Part shown: in pieces, positions 8,531 through 17,450 of the stretch
Position numbering within the stretch: position 1 is the first letter of the stretch
Layout: every line of letters starts with the position of its first letter
DNA from: Polyangiaceae bacterium
Lineage (GTDB): Bacteria; Myxococcota_A; Polyangia; Polyangiales; Polyangiaceae
Reading direction: 5' to 3'
Assembly: GCA_020633235.1 (NCBI GenBank)
Contig: JACKEA010000001.1
Span: 434,001-498,000, forward strand
DNA length: 64,000 nt
The notes under the pieces: generated by a model
Told to the model about the DNA's origin: nothing
Databases searched by the model: none
The model's input: only the letters and a program-made list of their open reading frames with translations
Translations under genes and position numbers: made by a program

Positions 8531-9367
8531 ATGAGCCGACGTCTAGTGAGCCTGCTGGTCGCGCTCTGGGTCGCGACAGGCTGTGACTCGGGGGATGCCG
8601 GTCCCGCGACCCCCGCCACGCCTCCGCCGCAGGCGTCGTCCGCTCCCAAGCCGCCCCCCCCGCCCCCCACGCCGGGCGGTCCGGTGACGTTCGCCTCGGA
8701 GGACGGCGCCGCCCTGGCTGGGGTGTTGTACGTGGCGCCGAACAAGTCGGCTCCCAGCGTGATCTTGGTTCATCGGCAGTATGGAGACCGTGCGGAGCTC
8801 TCCGATCTGGCGCAACGGCTCCGGAAATCCGAGAAGCGCTACACGGTCCTTTCCTTCGATCTCGCCGGCCATGGCAACTCCAAGCTTCCGGACAAGAGCA
8901 AGCCGGACGACGTGGCCCGCCTCACGAAGGACGTGAAGGCCGCCATTGCACGCGTCAAGGAGGCGACCGGCGGGGCGACCCGCGGCTACGTCCTGGTCGG
9001 CTCTTCGCTCGGTGCCACTCTGGTCAGCCGCGTGGCCGACGACGAGCCGAAGGTCCTCGCGTTGGCCCTGGTGTCTCCAGGGGCGGCCATCAGCGGCATG
9101 GACATCTACGAGCCCTATGCGGAGGTCCGGACGTTGCCCACTTTCCTGGCGGGCAGCGCGGACGATCCCATCAGCCAAGCACCCTTGGACGCCCTGGAGA
9201 AGATGGCGAAAAACGGAACGGTGCGGCGCTACCCGGGTGCCGTACACTCGGCGGGACACATCGCGAAGGCGAACCCGGCCCTGTGGGACGACCTCGAGGA
9301 TTGGCTGATGAAGGTTTTCAACGCCGAGCAGGTCGAGCGACAAGCTCGCCAAAAGGGCAAGCACTGA
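8531..9367 (+). CDS. Alpha/beta-hydrolase lipoprotein
   Basis: The product has 278 residues. The start at 8531 gives a lipoprotein signal, MSRRLVSLLVALWVATGCD, with lipobox ATGC. A Pro/Ala-rich linker follows, then an alpha/beta-hydrolase domain: an oxyanion strand SVILVHRQYGDR, a strand-4 segment FDLAGHGNS, a nucleophile elbow GSSLG, an acid in AGSADDP and a histidine in AVHSAGH. All three triad positions are present, so an active serine esterase or peptidase is expected on the periplasmic or outer surface. Its stop TGA overlaps the ATG of the receiver gene, which puts it at the head of the chemosensory operon. Confidence 0.75.
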   Translation: MSRRLVSLLVALWVATGCDSGDAGPATPATPPPQASSAPKPPPPPPTPGGPVTFASEDGAALAGVLYVAPNKSAPSVILVHRQYGDRAELSDLAQRLRKSEKRYTVLSFDLAGHGNSKLPDKSKPDDVARLTKDVKAAIARVKEATGGATRGYVLVGSSLGATLVSRVADDEPKVLALALVSPGAAISGMDIYEPYAEVRTLPTFLAGSADDPISQAPLDALEKMAKNGTVRRYPGAVHSAGHIAKANPALWDDLEDWLMKVFNAEQVERQARQKGKH

Positions 9368-9762
9368 TGCCGCGGATCTTGGTGGTGGAGGATTCCATGG
9401 CGATGCGCGCGTTCGTGCGCGATGCCCTGGAGGCAGATGCCGAGCTCGGCCCCACGGAAGTGGTAGAGGCCGAGAGTGGATTCGAGGCCCTCCGCCTGCT
9501 GCCCCGCGGGCCTTGGGATCTGGTGATCACCGACATCAACATGCCGGACATCAACGGCCTCGAGCTGTTGTCCTTCATTCGCAAGAGCGAGCAGCATCGC
9601 GGCGTTCCCGTCCTGCTCATTTCCACGCAGTCCTCCGAGCGGGACCGCGAGCGGGGCCTGAAGCTGGGCGCAGACGGCTATCTGGCCAAACCCTTCACTC
9701 CGGAGTCTCTGCGGGAGGAAACGGCGCGGCACCTCACGCCCGCGGCATCGTCGAATGGCTGA
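9367..9762 (+). CDS. Stand-alone receiver (CheY-like) response regulator
   Basis: This 131-residue single-domain receiver starts MPRILVVEDSMAMR. The acidic pocket ED is at residues 8-9, the phosphoacceptor Asp56 lies in DLVITDINMP, a Ser/Thr switch lies in LLISTQSS, and the conserved Lys lies in LAKPF. It has no output domain, so it should act like CheY by binding a target. It sits directly before cheA and overlaps it by 8 bases, so it is the natural phosphate acceptor of that kinase. Confidence 0.9.
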   Translation: MPRILVVEDSMAMRAFVRDALEADAELGPTEVVEAESGFEALRLLPRGPWDLVITDINMPDINGLELLSFIRKSEQHRGVPVLLISTQSSERDRERGLKLGADGYLAKPFTPESLREETARHLTPAASSNG

Positions 9763-11863
9763 CGTCACGGACAAGGCCCGCGAGGAGTTCTTCTCCGAGG
9801 CACAAGAGATCATCGAAGGCCTCAGCAAGAACCTCCTGGCCCTGGACGCCGCGATGAAGTCCGAAACGGAGGACCCCGCGCTGGTGAACGAAGCGTTCCG
9901 CGCGGTGCACACCCTCAAGGGCCTCGCGGGCCTCTTTGGCGCGAGCAAGATGGGGCTGCTCTCGCATCGCCTGGAAGACGTCCTCGACCACCTGCGGCTC
10001 GGGCGCATGACCCTGAACGAGCGCGTGTTGGACGTGCTGTTTTCCGCCATCGACGTCTACGGGCAAATCCTGGCCGTGGAAAAGCACGGTCTGGACGACC
10101 CTCTGAGCTCCGTGGACGAGCTGGTGGATCAGCTCGGCTACCTGGGGGCGGACGCCAACAGTGGCAGCAGCCCGGCCATCGAGTACGAGCTGGATCCCGG
10201 CCTTTTGGCGGTGCTCACGGAGTACGAAGAGCATCGCCTGCGCACGAACATCGAGCAGGGGTTGCGGCTCTACCGGCTGCGAGTCCAGTTCGACTTGGCC
10301 ACCATCGACAAGGCGCTGGAGGACATGAAGTCCCGCGCCAAGAAGCACGGCGAGATCGTCACCTACCTGCCTACTGGAGAGTCGCCGTCTCCGGACGCCA
10401 TCGAGCTCGATCTGCTGATGGCGTCGCGGGACGACCTGGCCATGCTGATCGGCTCCCTGGGTGCGGACAACGTGGTGATCGAGGAAGTGCCGCGGCGTCG
10501 CGCCGGCGTAGGCACCATCCCGCCGTCGATGGCGCCGACCGGTACCAGCGTCAGTCCCAAGATGATGGTGACGCCGTCGGTCTCCGAGTCCTTGGCGGCC
10601 GAGCCCGCCGTGGTGGAGCCCGCGGGATCGCTCCGCGCCGTGAGCCAGACGGTGCGCGTCGACATTCGCAAGCTGGATCAGCTCATGAACATCGTGGGCG
10701 AGCTCGCTATCGTGCGCAGCACGCTGGCCAGAATCGGCGAACGCGTGCGCGGCGAGGGCAATCGGCAGTTGGGCAGCGAGCTCCAACGACTGCATCGCAG
10801 CTTCGATCGTCGCCTGGCGGAGATGCAGGACGCCATCTTGGAAGTCCGCATGGTGCCGCTGGGGCAAATCTTCGACCGCTTGGCGCGAGTGGTGCGGCAG
10901 ATCAGCCGGGAGCTGGGCAAGGAAATCCGCCTGGTGATCACCGGCGCCGAGACCGAGATCGACAAGCTGATCGTTGAAGAGCTCAGCGATCCGCTGATGC
11001 ACATGATTCGCAACGCCATCGACCACGGCATCGAAGCCGCCGAAGAACGCAGAACCGTGGGCAAGCCCGTGGCGGGCACCATCGCGTTGAACGCCTACCA
11101 AAAGGGCAATCACGTGATGATCGAGATCGAGGACGACGGCGCCGGCATCGACGAAAGCGCGCTGGTGGATCGAGCCGTGCGCCTGGGCAAGCTGTCCACC
11201 TCGGACGTGGGCGAGCTCACCCGCGCGGAGGTGCTCGGGCTCATTTTCGTGCCCGGGCTCAGCACCCGTGCGGAGGCCGGCGAGCTCAGCGGCCGCGGCG
11301 TCGGCATGGATGTGGTGAAGACCAACATCGGCAAGCTGGGTGGCGTGATCGACGTGCAGAGCGAGCAGGGCATCGGCACCAAGATGATGATCACCCTGCC
11401 CATCACGCTGGCCATCGTCAGCGCGCTGGTGGTCGAGGTGTACGGTCACACCTTCGCGATTCCGATGAGCAGCGTCTCGGAAGCCATCGTGTTCGATGGA
11501 CGCGGCAGCCGAGTGGTGGATGGGCGAGAAACCATGACCTTGCGCGGCACCACCTTGCCGCTGTGCCGCCTGGAACAGCTGCTCGGCTTGTCGGAGAAGG
11601 AGCCCCCGCCGCGGCGTCGCTTCGTGGTCGTCGCGTCGCTGGCCGCCCGGCGTCTGGGGCTGATCGTCGATCGCCTGGTGGGTCAGCAAGACATCGTGAT
11701 CAAGCCGCTCGGACACTCGCTGTCGTCGGTGCGCGGCTTCGCGGGCGCCACCGAGCTCGGAGATCAACGCGTGGGCCTGGTGCTCGACGCCGGTGCTCTG
11801 ATCGAAGAGGTACTGGCCAGCATCGACGCCACCATCACCGCTGGGGGGAGCTTGCATGGCTGA
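9755..11863 (+). CDS. cheA: Chemotaxis-type histidine kinase CheA
   Basis: The 702-residue kinase has the full CheA order. The Hpt domain carries the phosphorylated His52 in AFRAVHTLKGLAGLFG. A variable linker spans about 140-300. A dimerisation helix starts at RKLDQLMNIVGELAIVRS. The ATPase domain shows the N box HMIRNAIDHGIE, the G1 box EDDGAGID and the G2 box GRGVGMDVV. The C-terminal CheW-like domain carries GHTFAIPMSSVSEAI and TTLPLCRLEQLLG. It would phosphorylate the receiver encoded upstream and CheB. It overlaps the cheW genes. In myxobacteria such kinases often control gliding, development or gene expression rather than flagella, and nothing here decides which. Confidence 0.95.
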   Translation: MADVTDKAREEFFSEAQEIIEGLSKNLLALDAAMKSETEDPALVNEAFRAVHTLKGLAGLFGASKMGLLSHRLEDVLDHLRLGRMTLNERVLDVLFSAIDVYGQILAVEKHGLDDPLSSVDELVDQLGYLGADANSGSSPAIEYELDPGLLAVLTEYEEHRLRTNIEQGLRLYRLRVQFDLATIDKALEDMKSRAKKHGEIVTYLPTGESPSPDAIELDLLMASRDDLAMLIGSLGADNVVIEEVPRRRAGVGTIPPSMAPTGTSVSPKMMVTPSVSESLAAEPAVVEPAGSLRAVSQTVRVDIRKLDQLMNIVGELAIVRSTLARIGERVRGEGNRQLGSELQRLHRSFDRRLAEMQDAILEVRMVPLGQIFDRLARVVRQISRELGKEIRLVITGAETEIDKLIVEELSDPLMHMIRNAIDHGIEAAEERRTVGKPVAGTIALNAYQKGNHVMIEIEDDGAGIDESALVDRAVRLGKLSTSDVGELTRAEVLGLIFVPGLSTRAEAGELSGRGVGMDVVKTNIGKLGGVIDVQSEQGIGTKMMITLPITLAIVSALVVEVYGHTFAIPMSSVSEAIVFDGRGSRVVDGRETMTLRGTTLPLCRLEQLLGLSEKEPPPRRRFVVVASLAARRLGLIVDRLVGQQDIVIKPLGHSLSSVRGFAGATELGDQRVGLVLDAGALIEEVLASIDATITAGGSLHG

Positions 11864-12350
11864 TCTCGCCAAAGTCCGGGATCAGCGGGTCGTCGCTCAG
11901 AAGCCCGTTCGGGAGTTCTTGGTGTTCACCCTCGCGGACGAGCTCTACGGCGTGGAGCTGACGCGCATCCGCGAAATCCTGAGCCCGCCGCCGGTCACCG
12001 AGGTCCCCCGCGCACCGCGAGACGTGATCGGCGTGTGCAGCGTCCGAGGTCTGCTGGTGACGGTCGTGGACCTGCGTCGTCGCATGAGCGTGAGTGAGAG
12101 CCCGCCCACGCGCCGGACGCGCATTCTGCTTGCGAGCGCCCCTCACGACGAGGTGGTCGGACTGTTGGTGGACGAGGTCAGGAACGTGGTGCGCTTGTCC
12201 GAGACGGAAATCGAGGTGGCCACGTCGGTGCTGGGCGGCGACGTGTCGGAGCACGTGTTCGCTGTCGGCCGCCCCAGCTCGGACAGCATCTTGGTGCTGC
12301 TGGATCTCGGCTCCGTCGTCGGCGAAACCAGGGAGAGTGCGCAATGGTGA
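11856..12350 (+). CDS. cheW: CheW coupling protein (first copy)
   Basis: This 164-residue SH3-like adaptor contains FLVFTLADELYGVELTRIREI, the typical CheW opening, then DVIGVCSVRGLLVTVVDLRRRM and a VGLLVDEVRNVVRL strand. In the family it links CheA to receptors. It overlaps cheA by 8 bases and the second cheW by 7 bases. Two different CheW copies in one operon suggest that one couples a receptor and the other couples a different partner or cluster position. Confidence 0.92.
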   Translation: MADLAKVRDQRVVAQKPVREFLVFTLADELYGVELTRIREILSPPPVTEVPRAPRDVIGVCSVRGLLVTVVDLRRRMSVSESPPTRRTRILLASAPHDEVVGLLVDEVRNVVRLSETEIEVATSVLGGDVSEHVFAVGRPSSDSILVLLDLGSVVGETRESAQW

Positions 12351-12832
12351 GCTCACGCCATCGTCCCGATCCGGACAAGAGCTTGGTCGGTTTTCTCGTG
12401 GGTAGCGTGCACTACGCGGTGCCGATCAGCTCCGTGCGCGAGATCGTCAACCCGCTGCCCGTGACCACCTTGCCTCACGCGCCTTCGGCCGTGGTGGGCG
12501 TCGCGGATCATCGCGGCGAGGTCGTGCCCGTGGTGGATCTGCGCGTGCGGTTCGGCTTGCCCGCGGCGCCGGACTCGCGGCGCTCCAAGTGGATCCTGGT
12601 GGACATCGCGGGCCGCACCGTGGGCCTCAGCGTGGACGGCGTCACGGAAGTGTTCGGGACCGGCGGTGCGGAGCTCCGCCCGGCGCCGGCGCTGGGCACC
12701 GGCGACGACGTGCGCGGCATCGCCGGAGTCACCAGCTACGACGAGACCATGGTCTTCGTGCTCGACGTGGATCGCTTCGACTCGTTGACGGCACCCTTGG
12801 CGGAGGCGGGGCTCTTGGGGGGCGAGCCGTGA
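12344..12832 (+). CDS. cheW: CheW coupling protein (second copy)
   Basis: This 162-residue CheW-like protein contains LVGFLVGSVHYAVPISSVREIV, VVGVADHRGEVVPVVDLRVRFG and TVGLSVDGVTEVFG. It is clearly a CheW fold but diverged from the first copy, so it is an old duplication. Its stop TGA overlaps the GTG start of the HEAT-repeat gene (GTGA). Confidence 0.9.
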   Translation: MVSSRHRPDPDKSLVGFLVGSVHYAVPISSVREIVNPLPVTTLPHAPSAVVGVADHRGEVVPVVDLRVRFGLPAAPDSRRSKWILVDIAGRTVGLSVDGVTEVFGTGGAELRPAPALGTGDDVRGIAGVTSYDETMVFVLDVDRFDSLTAPLAEAGLLGGEP

Positions 12833-14919
12833 AGGTCGAGGAGATCGAGCAAGGCCTGCTGTCGGAAGATCCGGAGCTTCGCCGCCGCGCAGCGGCGGCC
12901 CTCGCGAACGAAGCGGGGCCGAAGAGCGTGGCCCTCTTGATGCGCGCGCTGGGCGATGAGGACTGGCGCGTACGCAAAGAAGCGACGTCCGCCGCGGTGG
13001 CCTTGCGCCCGTCCCGCGCCGTGCTCGACGCGCTGTGCAGCGCCTTCGAACCTGGGCAGAACGTCGGGCTGCGCAACGCTGCGGTGGAGGCCATCGCCGG
13101 CTACGGAGAAGTCGCGGTGGAAGCGCTGGGCAACGCCCTCGCCACGCTGGACGCGGACGGTCGCAAGCTGGCGGTGGAGGCTTTGGCCAAGACGGGCCGT
13201 CCGCGTGCCCTTCGCTACCTGGAGGCAACGCTGGGCGACGACGACCCCAACGTGCGGGCCGCGGCCATGGAAGCGGTCTCTCAGATCGCCTCCACGTGCT
13301 CCACGCAGGCCATCGTGGTGCTCGATCGCGGGCTCGACTCCGCCGACGCGCTGCAGCGCCTGGCAGCGCTCGAGGGACTGAACAACCTCGCCGTCACCAT
13401 GCCGTGGCATCGCATCGAGCCGCTGCTCTCGGATCCGGTGCTGGAGCGTGCCGCCCTGGTCGCTGCCGGGAGCTCCGCGGACCCGCGCGCGGCGGCGGTG
13501 CTCGTCAGCGCCCTGGACGCCGCTCCACGCCGAGCCTTCGGCGAGGTGCTCGCGGGTATTGCCGACCTCGGCCGCGGGGAGGGCGCGTTGAAGCGCGCCA
13601 TCCGTGAGAGCGCGGATCGGCTTTCCGCCGGCAGTGTGGATCGAGTGCTGGCCTTCGCGTCGGGAGACGCCGGGCCGGAGCTCCGGCGCCTGGCACTCTT
13701 GCCCGCTGCTTTGCTCGCCGGTTCGCGAGCGGCGGAGGTCGTGCTCGATGCGCTGGCCGACGACACCGTGGCGCTGGAGGCGGAAGAAGCGTTGGAGGCC
13801 CTGGGTGCGGACGTCGCGCCGGAGCTGGTGCGACGCGCGACCTACGGCGAGGCCAGCGAGCGCGCGGCGTATCTGGAGCTCATCGGCGAGCTCGCTTCGG
13901 AGCAGGCGAGCGCGGACGTCGTGAGCGTCGTTCGCGCCGCGCTTCGAGATGCCAACGTCGAGGTCGCCTGCGCCGCGCTCTCGGCGGCTGCGGCATTGGG
14001 CGACGCGAGCACGCTGCCCTTGGTGGCCCGCTGGCTCAATCCGTCGGAGCCCGTCGCCGCCCGCAAGCTCGCGGAAGGCGCCTTGGCTCGCCTCTCCGAG
14101 CGCCACCCGGACGTCGCTCGGGAATTCGCGGCGGCTGCGGGTCCGGAAAGCGCCGCCGCGGTGGCCACCATCATCGCCAACGGCACGGCGCCGGTGTTCG
14201 GCACTGCGGAAAAGGACGTCGAGTATCTCTCGTCCCTGCTCTCGCACGAGCAGGCTCCATTGCGCCGCGTCGCGCTGGACGCCCTGGCAACCCTTCCGAG
14301 CCCCCTCGGCGTCGAGGCCGTCGCCTTCGCCCTCAGCGACGAAGAACCCGAGGTGCGGCTGGCCGCAGTACGGGCCCTCGGACGTCTCGGCGGCGCGGTC
14401 GCCACCCAGCGGCTCTTCGACCTGGTGGACGACGCCGAGGAACCGGAGCTGTCGGCTGCGGCGATCCGCGCCCTGGGCGAAACTGGTGACGTCCGCGCCA
14501 TCGGCGTGCTTCGGGACATCGCGCGTTCCGCCGACGGTCTGGCCGCGGTGGCGGCCGTGGATGCGCTGTCTCGCACCGGCGATCCGCGTCGCATCGACGC
14601 GTTGATCGACGCTTCGAGTCACCCGGACTCGGAGGTCGTCAAGTCGGCCCTGCGCGGCCTTGCGCTCGAACGCGATCCGCGCGCCGTGGCGCACCTCGGG
14701 GCGTGTCTCGATCACGACGCCTGGGACGTCCGTCGTCTGGCCGCGGATCTGCTCGGCCGCATCGGCGACGGCAGCGCCATGGGCCTGCTCCGGGCGAAGC
14801 TATCCACGGAGGGGGAGCCCCTGGTCCGGGAGGCCGTCGCGCGGGCCCTGGAGCTGTTGGAGGCCGGCGGCGGGTTGCGCCGCACCACACCCCCGCCGCC
14901 GCTGGGGCCGCCGAAATGA
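12829..14919 (+). CDS. HEAT-repeat protein embedded in the che operon
   Basis: The 696-residue protein starts at a GTG overlapping the cheW stop. Almost its whole length is alpha-helical HEAT or PBS-lyase-type repeats of about 31 residues, for example LLMRALGDEDWRVRKEATSA, LGDDDPNVRAAAMEAVSQIA, SDEEPEVRLAAVRALGRLGG and LDHDAWDVRRLAADLLGRIG. Such solenoids bind other proteins. No catalytic motif or membrane segment is seen. Because it is translationally coupled to cheW and cheR, it is probably a structural part of this signalling complex or its output. Confidence 0.85.
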   Translation: MKVEEIEQGLLSEDPELRRRAAAALANEAGPKSVALLMRALGDEDWRVRKEATSAAVALRPSRAVLDALCSAFEPGQNVGLRNAAVEAIAGYGEVAVEALGNALATLDADGRKLAVEALAKTGRPRALRYLEATLGDDDPNVRAAAMEAVSQIASTCSTQAIVVLDRGLDSADALQRLAALEGLNNLAVTMPWHRIEPLLSDPVLERAALVAAGSSADPRAAAVLVSALDAAPRRAFGEVLAGIADLGRGEGALKRAIRESADRLSAGSVDRVLAFASGDAGPELRRLALLPAALLAGSRAAEVVLDALADDTVALEAEEALEALGADVAPELVRRATYGEASERAAYLELIGELASEQASADVVSVVRAALRDANVEVACAALSAAAALGDASTLPLVARWLNPSEPVAARKLAEGALARLSERHPDVAREFAAAAGPESAAAVATIIANGTAPVFGTAEKDVEYLSSLLSHEQAPLRRVALDALATLPSPLGVEAVAFALSDEEPEVRLAAVRALGRLGGAVATQRLFDLVDDAEEPELSAAAIRALGETGDVRAIGVLRDIARSADGLAAVAAVDALSRTGDPRRIDALIDASSHPDSEVVKSALRGLALERDPRAVAHLGACLDHDAWDVRRLAADLLGRIGDGSAMGLLRAKLSTEGEPLVREAVARALELLEAGGGLRRTTPPPPLGPPK

Positions 14920-15803
14920 TGATTCGCCGCGGCTCGGGGGTACGCGCCAGGCTCCGGCCCGACGAGTTTCGTCTGATCCGAGATCTGATCAACGAGCACG
15001 CCGGTCTGACCTTCGACGAGAGCGCGATCTACACCTTCGAGCGGCGGTTGGGAGAACGGCTGGCGGAGCTCGACCTCCGGAGCTTCGACGAATACTACAA
15101 GTACCTTCGCTTCCACGTGCGCGGCACCGCGGAGCTGGACGACGCCATCGATCTGCTCACCACGAAGGAGACGTACTTCTTCCGGCAGGAGTATCAGTTC
15201 CGGGCTTTTCGCGACGAGATGCTGCCGGAGCTGGCGAAGCAGAACGCCGGCCGCCGGCGCCTCGCCATCTGGAGCGCGGGCTGCAGCACGGGGGAAGAGG
15301 CCTACACCATCGCCATCTACCTGTTGGAGTCCAAGTTGTTCGAGGGCTGGGACCTCAGGGTGATCGGCAGCGACATCTCCAAGACCTCGGTGGCGGCGGC
15401 GCGGCGGGGCGTGTATCGGCCGGCGTCGTTCCGCACCACGCCGAACGACGTGCGCCAGACCTACTTCACTGAGCAGCGAGACGGCACGGCGGTCAACGAA
15501 TCCGTGCGGCGGCTGTGCCACTTCGGGCAGCTCAATCTGTTGGACGCGACCAAGGCCAGCATCGTCGGCCGGGTGGACGTGGTGTTCTGTCGCAACGTGC
15601 TCATCTACTTCGACGTGCGCTCGCGCCGCCGAGTGATCGATAGCCTCTACCAGCGGCTCTTGCCCGGCGGTTTCTTGCTCTTGGGCCACAGCGAGTCGCT
15701 CTTGAACGTATCCACGGCCTTCGAGCTGGTGCACTTGAAGGAAGATCTGGTGTACAGAAAGCCGCTCGCCTCCGAGCGCTGGGACGTGACGGACAAAGGA
15801 TGA
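14916..15803 (+). CDS. cheR: Chemoreceptor methyltransferase CheR
   Basis: The 295-residue protein starts MMIRRGSG with a 4-base overlap. The N-terminal helical domain includes LRPDEFRLIRDLINEHAGL. The catalytic domain has TTKETYFFR, IWSAGCSTGEEAYTIAIYL (the SAM-binding loop), VIGSDISKTSVAAARRGVY and DVVFCRNVLIYFD, which are all CheR signatures. It would methylate glutamates of a chemoreceptor. No receptor gene is present nearby, so its substrate must be encoded elsewhere. Confidence 0.95.
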   Translation: MMIRRGSGVRARLRPDEFRLIRDLINEHAGLTFDESAIYTFERRLGERLAELDLRSFDEYYKYLRFHVRGTAELDDAIDLLTTKETYFFRQEYQFRAFRDEMLPELAKQNAGRRRLAIWSAGCSTGEEAYTIAIYLLESKLFEGWDLRVIGSDISKTSVAAARRGVYRPASFRTTPNDVRQTYFTEQRDGTAVNESVRRLCHFGQLNLLDATKASIVGRVDVVFCRNVLIYFDVRSRRRVIDSLYQRLLPGGFLLLGHSESLLNVSTAFELVHLKEDLVYRKPLASERWDVTDKG

Positions 15804-16867
15804 CCGAACCGCAGCAGCCCCCGGTAGGAGTGCTCGTCGTCGACGATTCGGCCGTCAATCGCCGGAGCATCTCCGAAGCCCTCACGTCCACGCCGGAAGT
15901 GAAGATCGTCGGCAAGGCCGCCAACGGAGAAGAAGCACTGCGGCTGGCGTTGCTGCTCAAGCCGGACGTCATCACGCTGGATCTGGAAATGCCCCGCATG
16001 GACGGCTTCACGTTCCTGCGCATCCTGATGAGCCGGCAGCCCACTCCGGTGATCGTCGTCTCCAGCTACAGCCAGAAAGAGAACGTGTTCAAGGCGCTGG
16101 AGCTGGGCGCGCTGGACTTCGTGGCCAAGCCGGACCGGCAGACGGACGCCGAGCTCGCCAGCATCCGCCGCGAGCTGGTGGCCAAGGTGCTGCAAACTCG
16201 AAGCCTGCGCCCCAAGAGCCTGGCTTCTCGTCCCCGCATCGACTCAGTGAGCGGCATGCACGTCGCGCCCATCGTGCGCCAGAAGCGCACGGAGCCGCCG
16301 CGGCGCGTGGTGGCCGTGGCGTCGTCCACCGGCGGCCCCACGGCGCTGATCCAGATCTTCGCGCGCATCCCCGATGGCTACGACAGTGCGCTGCTCGTCG
16401 CGCAGCACATGCCGGAGCGCTTCACCCGCACCTTCGCGCAGCGCCTGGATCGTCGGGCCCGCATCCTGGTCAGCGAGGCGCTGGAACGGGACGCCGTGAC
16501 CGCGGGCATGGCCCTCATCTGCCCCGGGCGGCGCTGCATGGAGCTCGGCTCGGACGGGGACGAGCTGGCCGTCCGGGTCGTCGACCCGGACGCCTCGGAC
16601 CGCTACGTTCCCAGCGCAGATCGGCTATTTTCCAGCGTCGCCAAGGCCGTGGGGCCCCGCGCCGTGGGCGTGATCCTGACCGGCATGGGGGACGACGGCG
16701 TGCTCGGGGCGCGGGACATCCTGGATGCCGGCGGCACCGTGATCGCCGAGAGCGAGGAAACCGCCGTCGTCTACGGCATGCCGGGGGCGGCGGTGCGCGC
16801 CGGCGTGGTGTCCCGATCGCTGCCCATCCATCGCATCGCGGATTTCGTGGCCGGCTTGGGCGGCTGA
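15800..16867 (+). CDS. cheB: Chemoreceptor methylesterase/deamidase CheB
   Basis: The 355-residue protein has a receiver with Asp61 (ITLDLEMPRMDG) and AKPD carrying the Lys. A linker of about 45 residues leads to a methylesterase domain with the catalytic triad region ASSTGG (Ser176), the histidine in AQHMPE (His203) and the Asp in GMGDDG. This is a complete CheB, activated through CheA phosphorylation. It is the last gene of the operon, overlapping cheR by 4 bases. The next gene starts after about 150 bases with its own promoter-like sequence. Confidence 0.95.
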   Translation: MTEPQQPPVGVLVVDDSAVNRRSISEALTSTPEVKIVGKAANGEEALRLALLLKPDVITLDLEMPRMDGFTFLRILMSRQPTPVIVVSSYSQKENVFKALELGALDFVAKPDRQTDAELASIRRELVAKVLQTRSLRPKSLASRPRIDSVSGMHVAPIVRQKRTEPPRRVVAVASSTGGPTALIQIFARIPDGYDSALLVAQHMPERFTRTFAQRLDRRARILVSEALERDAVTAGMALICPGRRCMELGSDGDELAVRVVDPDASDRYVPSADRLFSSVAKAVGPRAVGVILTGMGDDGVLGARDILDAGGTVIAESEETAVVYGMPGAAVRAGVVSRSLPIHRIADFVAGLGG

Positions 16868-16891
16868 CGCCCTTGACAGACTTTTTCCGGG

Positions 16892-16907
16892 TGGACAGGT
16901 TCTTGCC
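16892..16907 (+). promoter_or_regulatory. Sigma54-like (-24/-12) promoter upstream of the Hsp20 pair
   Basis: The sequence TGGACAGGTTCTTGCC keeps the GG and GC pairs exactly ten bases apart, together with the TGG and TTGC blocks of the sigma54 consensus. It lies about 110 bases before the first Hsp20 gene. A TTGACA at 16873-16878 could alternatively be a -35 box, with a weak -10 (CAGGTT) 17 bases on, so a sigma70-type promoter is the rival reading. Confidence 0.45.
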
Positions 16908-16934
16908 TGCCCGACGCGGCCATCCCGTCGGGCA
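16908..16934. repeat. Inverted repeat (9-bp perfect arms) after the putative promoter
   Basis: TGCCCGACG at 16908-16916 pairs with CGTCGGGCA at 16926-16934 across a 9-base loop. It starts just after the putative -12 element, so it would fall at or near the transcript start. It has no following T run and so does not look like an intrinsic terminator. It could be an operator or a 5' hairpin affecting hsp20 expression. Confidence 0.5.
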
Positions 16935-17015
16935 AACATCCAACCGGGGTTCGTGTGTGGCCGGCGGCGCTGTCGCCGTGGGGTCAGCCACGCCCTGTCA
17001 CCAGGAGCAAGCACC

Positions 17016-17438
17016 ATGTTTGGCTACACCAGGGATTACGAAGGAGCATTCGATTTGATGGACCAGCTCCGTCGTCGCATGGACCGGATGCTGGAAGAAG
17101 GAGACTGGGACGCCTCGTTCCCCCGCACCAACGTGTACGACACCGGCGCGGCGTTCGTGCTCGAGGCAGAGCTGCCGGGCGTGAAGCAGGACGACCTGAA
17201 AATCACGCTGCTGCAAGACGTCGTCACCATCGCCGGGGAACGGCGAACGAACGCTCCGGAAGGCTACGGCGTCCAGCGCCAAGAGCGCGCGCCCTTCCGT
17301 TTCAATCGCAGCTATTCGCTACCCGCCAAGGTGGATCCGGAGAAGGTCGGCGCCAAGCTGAACGATGGCGTGCTCACGCTCACGTTGGAGAAGGCGCCAG
17401 AAGTGAAGCCGCGTCAAATCTCGGTGAAGGTCGGTTGA
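17016..17438 (+). CDS. Hsp20/alpha-crystallin small heat-shock protein (first)
   Basis: The 140-residue protein starts MFGYTRDYEGAFDLMDQL, preceded by CCAGGAG as ribosome site. The alpha-crystallin domain runs from about residue 40: PRTNVYDTGAAFVLEAELPG, LKITLLQDVVTIAGER and the family signature NDGVLTLTLEK. It binds unfolding proteins without ATP and forms oligomers. The second Hsp20 gene lies 12 bases downstream, so the two are co-transcribed. The myxobacterial spore protein SP21/HspA belongs to this family. Confidence 0.93.
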   Translation: MFGYTRDYEGAFDLMDQLRRRMDRMLEEGDWDASFPRTNVYDTGAAFVLEAELPGVKQDDLKITLLQDVVTIAGERRTNAPEGYGVQRQERAPFRFNRSYSLPAKVDPEKVGAKLNDGVLTLTLEKAPEVKPRQISVKVG

Positions 17439-17450
17439 AGGAGGCACACC

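Noticed and set aside
9734..11872. 712-codon frame antisense to cheA
   Set aside because: His/Gln-rich nonsense, as expected opposite a high-GC gene; cheA has full domain evidence.
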